The position numbers and the translations under genes are program-made. A stretch of 64,000 nt of DNA from Kaistella palustris DSM 21579 (GTDB taxonomy: Bacteria > Bacteroidota > Bacteroidia > Flavobacteriales > Weeksellaceae): NCBI RefSeq assembly GCF_000422265.1, contig NZ_AULL01000012.1, forward strand, positions 405,606 to 469,605. The letters are read 5' to 3'. The notes under the pieces were generated by a model that saw only the letters and a list, made by a program, of their open reading frames with translations, did no database searches and had not been told where the DNA came from. Numbering within the stretch: the first letter of the stretch is position 1; every line of letters begins with the position of its first letter. This document shows, piece after piece, positions 17,652-27,943 of the stretch.

Positions 17652-18236
17652 ATGGTTTATTCGTTAAAAGGAATTGTTCAGGAGCTTCACCCAACCTCCA
17701 TGGTTATTGATGTGAACGGTGTCGGCTATTATGTCGGGATCAGTTTACAGACTTCGGAAAAATTGGTTTTGGGTAAAGAAACGTTTTTAAACATACAGCA
17801 GATCATCCGCGAGGATGTACATCTGCTGTTTGGTTTTAACACTATTTTAGAGAAAGAACTCTTCAATCTGTTAATTAGTGTTAACGGAGTAGGACCGGTC
17901 TCAGCGATCATTATGCTGTCGTCATTAAGTAACAACGAGATCGCCTCAGCCATACTTACCAACAATAGTTTACTGCTTCAGAAAGTGAAGGGAATCGGTA
18001 CCAAAACCGCTGAGAGAATCATTGTGGATCTGCGGGATAAAGTCCAAAAATTCAAGGATTCCGGTGAAAATATTTCTACATTTGTAAATAATAAAGTTAA
18101 ACATGAATCGTTATCTGCTTTAGAGGTTTTGGGCATACCAAAAAAGATGAGCGAGAAGATTGCAGACCGTATTCTAAAGCAAACACCCGATCTTTCAGTG
18201 GAAGATTTGGTAAAGCAAATTTTAAAAAATATTTAA
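17652..18236 (+). CDS. ruvA: Holliday junction branch migration protein RuvA
   Basis: 194 residues from ATG 17652; the frame extends upstream into the end of maeB, but the family start MVYSLKGIVQE is here. An OB-fold N-domain, tandem helix-hairpin-helix motifs (LISVNGVGPVSAI and LQKVKGIGTKTAERI) and the flexible C-terminal domain that contacts RuvB are all present. It binds four-way junctions as a tetramer and loads RuvB for branch migration. It sits between maeB and sprA, with only 3 nt to the sprA start, so these genes may be co-transcribed. Confidence 0.93.
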   Translation: MVYSLKGIVQELHPTSMVIDVNGVGYYVGISLQTSEKLVLGKETFLNIQQIIREDVHLLFGFNTILEKELFNLLISVNGVGPVSAIIMLSSLSNNEIASAILTNNSLLLQKVKGIGTKTAERIIVDLRDKVQKFKDSGENISTFVNNKVKHESLSALEVLGIPKKMSEKIADRILKQTPDLSVEDLVKQILKNI

Positions 18237-18239
18237 CAT

Positions 18240-21200
18240 TTGGAGAAGAATAATTTTTTTCAGCATAGATTTCTAGTTTTTATTTTCTTGTTTTTTTCTT
18301 TTGCGAGCGCATTTGCACAGATCAAACCAGAGGATAGTGTGTCCGTACGTCAGGATTTTTCCATACCCAATCCTACGCGCTACGAAGCTTTTTACGATGT
18401 GACCAGCGGCATGTATTTCCTTTACCCGAAAATTGGAAATATGGTGGTTGGCAATCCGGTTTCCATGACCACAGCGGAGTATAATCAGTATATGCTTAAC
18501 AATCAGTTGAGCGCATATTATAACGAAAAATCTGCCACCAACAATCTCGGCTACCGCAAGGATCAGTCCGATGCGGTGAAAAAAGGTCTGCTGCCAAGTT
18601 TAAATATCAAGAACAAACTTTTCGAATCCCTGTTTGGCGGAAATAAAATTGAAATCATTCCGCAGGGTTTCGCCTCATTCGATATAGGCGGGCTTTATCA
18701 GAAAATTGATAATCCATTAATTCTGCCGCAAAACCGTACCAATTTTGCAATCGACATTCAACAGAGAATTCAGCTCGGACTTTTAGGTAAAGTAGGTGAA
18801 AACCTGCAGCTTAAAGCCAACTACGATACACAGAGTGGCTTTGCTTTCGAAAACCGGATGAATCTCGTGTGGCAGGCAAAAGGCACCTGGAAAGATCTGC
18901 AGACCAAAGGTTTAAATGACAAAACTACCGGTGGCGAAGATAAGATTATAAAGAGAGTCGAGTTTGGAAATGTAAATATGCCGCTTTCTACCAGTTTGAT
19001 CCGCGGTTCGGAATCGCTGTTTGGTCTTAAGACAGAATTTCAGCTGGGCAAAACCTACGGAACTCTCGTTTTCTCCCAACAGCAGGGTGAGGCGCGGAAT
19101 ATCATTGCGCAGGGCGGCGGCGTGATGAACACTTTTAAACTTAATGCCATTGATTATGAAGACAATCAGCACTATTATCTTGGCCATTATTTCCTTGACA
19201 GTTACGACAATGCGTTACTGAATTATCCGCAGATCAATTCGCGGATCAATATAACCAGAATTGAAGCCTGGGTTTTAGACCAGGGTTCGGGCAATCTTCA
19301 GGATCAGAAAGGGATTTTGGGTATCCGTGATCTGGGTGAAGGAATCAGCGGTTTTCCCGATAATTCACAAAACGGACTTTATCAGGGAATTGTGAATCTT
19401 GGTGCCGGCATCAGGGATATCAATACGGCATACAACGCCATCAACGGGCAGTCTTTTCCGAATGCCAACGGTTCTCCCGAAACATACACCGATGGCGAAC
19501 AGTTTATATTCAACCGGAAAGCCCGAAAACTGAACCAAAACGAATTCAGGTTCCATCCGCAGTTGGGATATATATCCCTGAATCAGCGGCTTAATGATAA
19601 TCAGCTCCTTGCAGTATCCTATTCATTTACGCTGAATGGTGACAGCAAAGTGTACAAGGTTGGGGAATTTTCGGAAGAAAGTCCCGTGCTCATCACAAAA
19701 CTTTTAAAATCCAATACAAAAACCACCACCACCACCCCGATGTGGGATCTGATGATGAAGAATATTTATTCTTTAAACACCAATCAGATCAACAGTGATG
19801 GTTTTTTGTTGAATGTCTATCTGCGTGATGCCCAAAATGGCAAAGTGAATTACCTGCCAGGCACAGCGGTAGAAAATACCAACCTGCTGAAACTCTTCAA
19901 CTGGGACCGGCTGAACATGAACAATGACTTGCAGCAAAACGGTACGACCACGGGCGATGGTATTTTCGATTTTGTACCGGGAATTACGGTTGATCCTGAG
20001 GACGGAAAAATCATTTTTACTAAAGCGAAGCCGTTCGGCGCGTATCTGCAGGGCGTTCTTGGCAGCAGCGATCCCAAGTTTGTTTTTAATGAGCTGTATG
20101 ATCAGTTTAAAAATGTGGCGGCGGAAAACCGTCTCGCCTTAGGCTACACACTGGAGGGGCGGTTCAAAGGTTCGCAGGGTTCAGGGATTTCTCTCGGCGC
20201 GATCAACGTGCCGCAGGGTTCGGTAAAAGTTACTGCAAATGGTGTTCAGCTTCAGGAAGGTATTGATTATACCGTCGATTACATGTTGGGAACGGTGAAT
20301 ATCATTAATGAAGCTGTGAAACAATCGGGCCAGGCGATCAATATTTCACTGGAGAATCAGCTCACTTTCAACACGCAGCGAAAAAGATTTTTAGGTTTAA
20401 ATCTCGAAAGAAAATTCAACGAACATTTAACCATTGGTGGAACCGTGGTGAACTACGCCGAAACGCCGTTAACCCAGAAAGTAAACTTTGGGCAGGAAGC
20501 GGTGAACAATACGATGGCCGGATTTAATATTTTGTACAACAATGAGTTACCATTCCTGACAAGGCTTACAGATAAAATTCCTTTTGTAAATACAGAAGCA
20601 CCATCAAATATTAGTTTTGTAGCCGAAGGCGCGTATCTTATTCCAGGTCAAAATAACGGCATTGGCAATCAGTCTTATATCGATGATTTCGAGCAAACCA
20701 CCTCGAAAATCTCCTTAAAAGAACCTGCGATGTGGAGTCTGGCTTCGAAGCCCGAAAAAAACCCTGAACCTTATTTTTCTAATGGTAATCTGAATGATAA
20801 TCTTGCACACGGGAACGGCCGGGGTTTGCTTACCTGGTACAACATTGATCCGCGATTTTATGGAATTGGCGGTGCTGCACCAAACGGAATCAATGCGCAG
20901 GCAGTTTCTAATCACGCTTCGCGACGCGTTCAGACAAAGGAACTTTATAACTCAAGGGATTTCGTAGCAGGCGAACAGTTATACACCAATACTTTCGATA
21001 TCACTTATTTTCCGCAGGAAAGAGGACCTTATAACGTAAATCAAAACAGCGAATCTACGCAGGAACGCTGGGCCGGACTGATGAGGCCGATATCGGTTTC
21101 GAATTTCATTAATTCAAACATCGAGTATGTGGAATTCTGGATGATGGATCCTTATGCTGATGGAAATTCGCTGGGTGCAAATCCTAAACTCTTACTGCAG

Positions 21201-24200
21201 CTGGGAAATGTAAGCGAAGATGTACTGAAAGACGGAAAACTGCAGTATGAAAACGGTTTGCCCACACCTAATATTCCCGCAAATACGACCACTACAAACT
21301 GGGGAACGCAGCCAAACCAATATCCGATTCTGTACGCTTTTTCTACCGAAAACGAAGAAAGAACTGCACAGGATCTCGGCTACGATGGTTTAGATGCGCA
21401 GGGCGAAGCCGCTAAATTCGGAACCAATTTTATAAATCCTGTCACCAATCTTGCAGATCCGGCTTCCGATGATTTTGTATTTTATCTTTCCGATAAATTT
21501 CAGGGTCCGCAGAGTTCGTCGGTTTCCGAGCGGTATAAATATTTCCGCGGCGTAGAGGGGAATTCACAGAGTAATACGCTGGAGGTTGCTACCCAAACTC
21601 CCGATGCTGAAGATATCAACCGCGATTACAATCTGGATCAAAACGAAAATTATACGCAGTACACCATTAACCTCGATAAATCAAGCCTTGGTTTAGGCCA
21701 GAAATTTATTGTGGATGAAAAAGAGGTGGAAGTAAAATTTCAAAATGGTCAGACCGGTAAAAACAAATGGTATCTCTACCGTGTTCCTGTTACGCAGTTT
21801 GATACCGGCGCAAATGAAGGCGGTGTAAAAGATCTTTCTATTCTTAATAATGTGCGTTTTGCCAGAATGCTCCTGACCGGTTTCGACCAGACTTCTACAA
21901 TTCGTTTTGGGACATTTGACCTTGTTCGAAGTGACTGGAGAAAATATACCAAAGATATAGCGACAGTGGATACAGATCCCGAAGGTGTGAATCCGGTCGA
22001 TAATAAAAACCTGGATGTGGGTAGTGTGAATCTTGAGGAGAACGGTCTGAACCAGCCGCCTTACGTTCTGCCGCCGGGAATCGAAAGACAGGTGTTAAGC
22101 GGTACAGCGGGTGCGCAACGACAAAACGAAGCTTCGCTTTATCTGAAAACCTCGCCTTTGGAGGCCAAGACTTCACGAGGTGTTTTCAAGAATGTAGCGT
22201 TGGATATGCGCCGCTATAAAAATCTGGAACTTTTTGTTCATGCCGAAGATGTACGCAATAATGCACAAAGCAGCAGCCTGGATCCCAATGCCAAATTCTT
22301 TATCCGTTTTGGCAGCGATGCGACGGACAACTATTATGAATACGAGATCTCATTAAAATATACCGCAAGAAATGCCACTTCACCGATGGAGATCTGGCCA
22401 TCTGAAAACACCATTAATCTGGCCATTCAAAATTTTGTGGATGCCAAATTGCGGCGCGATCAGAATTCCCAGGTCGCAATTGATGAGCGCACGGAAGACA
22501 ATGAATTCAACAGCATAGATCCGAATAAAAAGATTTTTATTAAAGGTCGCCCAAGCCTGGGGAACGTAACCAATATTATGCTCGGTGTGCGGAATACAGA
22601 TCCGGTCAATTCCAAAGATATCGTTCTTTGGGTGAATGAAATCCGTCTGTCGGAAATTGAAAACAAAGGCGGTTATGCCGGAAATGCAAGCCTTAATTTT
22701 AACCTTGGTGATTTTGCCCTGGTCAATGCCAATGCTTCGTTCTCCACGATCGGTTTCGGCGGAATTACCGAGAAACCTGCGGAGCGCGCACAGTCTGAAC
22801 TATCGGCGGTCAACATCAATACAACTGTGAACGTAGATAAGTTCCTGCCGGAAAAAATAGGTATGAAAATTCCGGTGAACTATTCCTACACCCAAACCAT
22901 TGAAGATCCAAAATATAATCCGCTGGATAATGACGTCACTTTTGAAGAGGCTCCAAATAAAGAGGAACTGAAAAAAGTCGCACGGACCTATACCCAACAA
23001 AGAAGCGTAGGTGTGGTAAATATGCGTAAGGAAAGAATGAACCCGAACAAAAAGCCCAAATTCTACGATGTAGAAAATCTTTCGGTAACCGCGGTTTATA
23101 ATGATGATTTTTTCCGCGATGTGTATACCAAGAAAAACTACCGCCAATATTTGCGTGGCTACGTTGATTACAATTACAGCTTCAAACCGTGGGTACTAAG
23201 ACCTTTCAACAAAATTGTAAGCGATACTGCGAAAGCATATAAATATTTAAGACCGATCAAGGAAATTAATTTTAATCCTGTTCCTACAAGGCTGTCTTTC
23301 CGTACAGAAATCGACAGAAATTACAACGAGCTCGAATTCAGAAATATTGAGGCTATCCTTAATGGAAATTCGGCTCAGGATTTTGATGTCATTAAAAACA
23401 GAAATTTCTATTTCGGTTGGCAGTATGGCCTCGGGTTTATCTTTACCAAATCGCTGAAACTCGAGATCAATTCCGCCATGCGCACGCTGAATGATAATCT
23501 GAATGTGTTCGATATGAACAACAGATCTATTTTCACCGATCCCTTCCGCGCCGGCCGGCCTGTTCTCTACAATCACCGCGTACAGCTGAACTACAGATTC
23601 CCGTTTGAGTATCTGCCATATCTGGATTTCATCAATGCCGAACTTGGTTATGGATTTACGTACAACTGGAACGCGCGGAGTACCACGCTCACGAATTTTG
23701 TAAATCCGGAAACAAATCAGATCGAAAGTCTAGGCAGCATTGGCCAGAATACCAATAATATCGTAGCGACTTCGACTGTTGATGTGCCGAAATTCTTCAG
23801 CAAGTTCAAGTACTTCCAGAAGATCAATACCACTATGCAGAAACGCAAGCAGGAGATTGATTCCCTAAACAATGCGTATAATCTTGCCTGGCAGAAGAAG
23901 GGCAAAAAGAAAAGCTTCAAGAGTTATAAATTCAAGAATAAACTGAATCCGTTCCAAAGTATTGCCTTTGCGCTGACTTCCATCAAACAGTTGGATGTCT
24001 CTTATAATGAAAACAACGGAACTGTACTTCCCGGCTTGCTTTCTGCGCCGAACTGGTATGGTTACGGCCAGACTTTGGGCGGGCCAACTTATGGCTTCCT
24101 TCTGGGTTCGCAGGCAGATATCCGCCGCACGGTCATCGAGAATGGCTGGGTTTCGAATTCGGTTTATATGAATGATCCTTACTCGCAGCTCAAAAGCCAG

Positions 24201-25310
24201 AACTTCCTGGCCAATGTGCAGATCATGCCTGTAAATGATTTCCGAATCGATGTGAATTTCCTTAAAAATTATAACAGCAACTTTATCCAGGGCGGTTTCA
24301 ACGTAGATGCTGATCCGGTGATGCCTGGCTTCCAGAATTCGTTTGGAACCGATCTGATCAGTTACTCGCGTACAGCCTGGACTTTCCGCACAGCATTTAC
24401 CGACGGAAAAAGTATTTATGATACGATGTATGAAAATGCCAAACAGATCTACCAGCAGTCGGGTGGAGTTTACGATCCTGTAGATTTTGCAAACGGAAAA
24501 GGTCTAGCGGATTCTTATATTTTAATTCCTGCATTTCAGGCCGCTGTAGAAGGTAAATCTGTAAACGGCGAACTTTCAGATCCTAAAAAGGCAGGTTTCC
24601 CGCTTCCAAACTGGCGTGTAACATATTCAGGTTTAAAGAATATACCGCTAATTAACAGCCAGTTTTCAAAATTTGATATTCTTCATGGCTAGACGTCAAC
24701 ATACACAGCCACCGGAATTCAGTCGAGCGTAGATTACTACAATATGCAAAACAATGCTTCAGCGCCGTCGACCGACAGTTTCGGGAATGAATTTAATCCA
24801 TACACTTTCTCACAGGTGGGCTATGTGGAAGCGTTTTCGCCACTGATCGGCGCCGATGTGACCATGAGAAACAATATGCAGTTCCGCGCACAGTATAACC
24901 GCGACAGACTCTTCATGCTCGGTCTGGTAAACCATACGCTTACCGAAGATACCGGCAAGGAATATATTGTAGGTTTCGGCTACATCATTAAGGACCTGAA
25001 AATGAAACTTAATTTTAAAGGCAAAGCCAAAACCATTAAAAGTGACCTGAACATACGTGGCGATTTCTCTTTGCGCGACAGCCAGACGAGAATTACAAAT
25101 ATCCTTCAGAATGATTCGCAGATCACCGGAGGACAGAGAATGATGAGCATTAAACTTTCTGCAGATTACCAAATGTCGCAGAACTTTAACCTCCGTTTTT
25201 TCTATGACCAGTTATTAACGAAATACAAAATTTCTACAGCGTTCCCACTTTCTACCATACGTGCCGGACTTTCTGCCACGTTTACCTTCTCGGGAAGCGG
25301 CGGTTTTTAG
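18240..25310 (+). pseudogene. sprA: sprA (T9SS outer-membrane translocon), interrupted by an in-frame TAG
   Basis: Total span 2356 codons plus stop, close to known SprA lengths. It starts at TTG 18240 with a signal peptide (FLFFSFASAFAQ). SprA is the giant outer-membrane barrel through which type IX secretion cargo and gliding adhesins leave the cell. At 24690-24692 the frame meets TAG after ILHG. The same frame then continues without shift for 205 more codons (TSTYTATGIQSSVDYYN and onward) to a TAG at 25308, ending in a terminal strand TFTFSGSGGF. The first part is 2150 residues (18240-24692). The second could restart at ATG 24744 (188 residues). One base substitution, a sequencing error or read-through would each explain it. 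Losing the C-terminal strands should prevent barrel closure. Confidence 0.85.
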
Positions 25311-25333
25311 AATTAATGATCAAACGGTTTAAA

Positions 25334-25366
25334 TTCAATCCCTTTCTTTTTGAGAGGGATTTTTTG
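25334..25366 (+). terminator. Terminator of sprA
   Basis: AATCCCTTTC and GAGAGGGATT pair around a T-rich loop and are followed by a T run ending in TTTTTTG. Confidence 0.85.
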
Positions 25367-25528
25367 TTTAATGATTTACGCAGCCTGTCCTTCACAACTA
25401 TTTCTGAAAGTAATATTCGGCAGTTGCTTTAGAAATATTCTTTAACGGAATTACTGCTTTTCACTGGAAATTCTCTGCACTTTTTATTAAAGTTAAATTC
25501 TTAATTTTGTCTTCTTATATTTTACAAA

Positions 25529-26194
25529 ATGGATCAGGAAATTGATAATGACGACGATATCTTTACCGGCAAAGAACATACGCCACTTCGCAGCGATGCC
25601 TTCGATAAAACACCAGCTGAGAAAATCGAAATTATCCAGGAGCACTTCCATCAGATAATGGAGACTTTGGGCATGGATATGACCGATGATTCATTGAAGG
25701 ACTCACCAAGGCGCGTTGCAAAAATGTATGTGAACGAAATTTTCGGTGGCCTGCTTCCTGATAATAAGCCCGGTATTTCTACCTTTTCGAATAAATACAA
25801 ATACCGCCAAATGCTTGTTGAAAAAGACATCACGGTTTATTCATTTTGTGAACACCATTTTCTGCCGATCATTGGTAAAGCGCATGTGGCCTATATTTCC
25901 AAAGGTCAGGTTATTGGACTCTCGAAAATTAACCGTCTTGTGGATTATTATGCAAAACGGCCGCAGGTTCAGGAGCGGCTCACCATGCAGATCGTAGATG
26001 CGCTGAAATCTGCCCTGGGAACGACCGATGTTGCGTGTATCATAGATGCAAAACACCTGTGCGTAAACTGCCGCGGGATCAAGGACACAGCAAGTTCCAC
26101 CATAACCGCGGAACTGAGCGGAATATTCCGCACCAATCCTATTACCCGCCAGGAATTCCTGCATTACGTAGGAAGTCACGCAAAACTGGATTAA
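25529..26194 (+). CDS. folE: GTP cyclohydrolase I
   Basis: 221 residues. It converts GTP to 7,8-dihydroneopterin triphosphate, the first step of folate (and pterin) synthesis. The type I signature is complete: zinc ligands in SFCEHHFLP and CVNCRG, plus DSLKDSPRRVAKMY and the GKAHVAYISKGQVIGLSK core. Only the first ~45 residues are variable. cysS follows after 51 bp on the same strand, so the two may share a transcript. Confidence 0.95.
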   Translation: MDQEIDNDDDIFTGKEHTPLRSDAFDKTPAEKIEIIQEHFHQIMETLGMDMTDDSLKDSPRRVAKMYVNEIFGGLLPDNKPGISTFSNKYKYRQMLVEKDITVYSFCEHHFLPIIGKAHVAYISKGQVIGLSKINRLVDYYAKRPQVQERLTMQIVDALKSALGTTDVACIIDAKHLCVNCRGIKDTASSTITAELSGIFRTNPITRQEFLHYVGSHAKLD

Positions 26195-26245
26195 ATGATC
26201 CGCTTCAGACTTATTTGCTCATCAGTCTTAAATCAATTTTAACAC

Positions 26246-27712
26246 ATGGAACTCAAAATATATAACTCCCTGTCGGGAGAAAAGGAAATCTTTAAACCAC
26301 TACACGAAAACAGCGTAGGGATGTATGTTTGTGGACCTACGGTGTACAGCAATGTTCATTTGGGAAATGTGCGTACTTTCATGTCCTTCGATTTTATTTA
26401 CCGCACGCTCACACATCTCGGTTACAATGTAAGATACGTGCGCAACATTACCGACGCCGGACACTTAACCGACGATGGTGACGTGGCAAACGACCGGTTC
26501 GTGAAACAGTCGCGGCTCGAAAAGCTGGAACCTATGGAGATCGTGCAGAAATATACGGTGGACTTCCACAAAGTTCTGGAAGTTTTCAACCTGCTGCCAC
26601 CCACAATCGAGCCTACTGCCACAGGACATATCCTGGAGCAGATCGAACTTACGCAGGATCTCATTGCGAAAGGTTTTGCTTACGAAAGCAACGGTTCCGT
26701 TTACTTTGATGTTTTGGAGTATAACAGGCGCGGGCTGAATTATGGTGAACTTTCCCGCAGAAATATCGAGGAACTTTTTGCAAATACCCGTGATCTCGAC
26801 GGTCAGTCGGAAAAGAAAAATCCCCAGGATTTTGCGCTTTGGAAGTCTGCTTCACCCGCACACATCATGCGCTGGAATTCTCCGTGGGGCGAAGGTTTCC
26901 CTGGCTGGCATTTGGAATGTACTGCCATGTCGACTAAATATCTTGGTGAAAAATTCGATATCCACGGCGGCGGAATGGACCTGAAATTTCCGCACCACGA
27001 GTGTGAAGTGGCTCAGGGTAAAGCCTGCAATGGTACGGAACCTGTAAATTACTGGATGCATGCCAATATGCTGACTATGAATGGCCAGCGTATGAGTAAA
27101 TCAACCGGCAACTATATTCTGCCTATGGAACTGGTTTCCGGCAGCAACGATTTTTTCGAAAAACCGTTCCATCCGGCTGTTGTAAGATTTAATTTTATGC
27201 AGGCGCATTACCGCAGCGTTTTAGATATTTCAAACGAAGCAATGATTGCCAGTGAAAAGGGGTTCCAGCGTCTGATGGAAGCGATGAAACTGCTTTCAAC
27301 TACTGAATTTAAAACCGGCACCGCTTCAAGTTTCGATATAAAATCGTGGAAGGAAAAATGCTACGCGGCGCTTACCGACGATTTTAATTCGCCGATCCTC
27401 ATTTCTCATATCTTTGAAGCGGTAAATGTGATCTTTAAGCTGAAAGATGAAAAAGACACGCTTACTTCCGAAGATCTGGAAGAACTTAAAAAGCTGATGC
27501 ACGGGTTTATATTTGATGTTTTAGGTCTTGAAAATATCGAAGAAAACAATAATGAAAAACTTGATAAAACTTTGCAGGTTTTGATCGATCTAAGGAACCA
27601 GGCAAGAAAATCCAGAAATTTCGATCTTTCAGACCAGATCCGCGACCGTTTGCTCGCCGAAGGTATTGAGCTGAAAGATGGCCGTGACGGTACGAGTTAT
27701 TCAATTTCGTAG
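26246..27712 (+). CDS. cysS: Cysteinyl-tRNA synthetase
   Basis: 488 residues, a class I synthetase charging tRNA-Cys. HIGH is present as HLGN (38-41) and KMSKS as RMSKS (282-286). Zinc ligands include Cys29 in VCGPTVY, a Cys in HLECTAMS, and the HHECE motif. The C-terminal DALR-type helical domain ([20 protein letters not shown]) is complete. A terminator follows directly. Confidence 0.95.
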   Translation: MELKIYNSLSGEKEIFKPLHENSVGMYVCGPTVYSNVHLGNVRTFMSFDFIYRTLTHLGYNVRYVRNITDAGHLTDDGDVANDRFVKQSRLEKLEPMEIVQKYTVDFHKVLEVFNLLPPTIEPTATGHILEQIELTQDLIAKGFAYESNGSVYFDVLEYNRRGLNYGELSRRNIEELFANTRDLDGQSEKKNPQDFALWKSASPAHIMRWNSPWGEGFPGWHLECTAMSTKYLGEKFDIHGGGMDLKFPHHECEVAQGKACNGTEPVNYWMHANMLTMNGQRMSKSTGNYILPMELVSGSNDFFEKPFHPAVVRFNFMQAHYRSVLDISNEAMIASEKGFQRLMEAMKLLSTTEFKTGTASSFDIKSWKEKCYAALTDDFNSPILISHIFEAVNVIFKLKDEKDTLTSEDLEELKKLMHGFIFDVLGLENIEENNNEKLDKTLQVLIDLRNQARKSRNFDLSDQIRDRLLAEGIELKDGRDGTSYSIS

Positions 27713-27733
27713 GAATATATTTTTTATAATTTT

Positions 27734-27772
27734 CAACCTTTCTTAAATAATTTTTAAGAGAGGTTTTTTTGT
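27734..27772 (+). terminator. Terminator of cysS
   Basis: AACCTTTCTTAAA pairs with TTTAAGAGAGGTT, followed by TTTTTTGTTT. Confidence 0.85.
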
Positions 27773-27943
27773 TTCCTCAAAAACACTTTTCATTTACACT
27801 GATAAATCGCATGTTTACAATTTAATGTTGTAAGTATGTGATTATTAGTTGTTAAAGTGGTTTTCAAAATTATATAATCCCTCGTTTTTGTCCTTAGTTT
27901 CTTTAAGAATTTCCTAAATTGCAGACATCAAAGAAAACTTTAT

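Noticed and set aside
24744..25310. Independent 188-residue gene after sprA
   Set aside because: It is in the same frame as sprA, continues SprA-like strands from directly after the TAG, and has no promoter or start features of its own.
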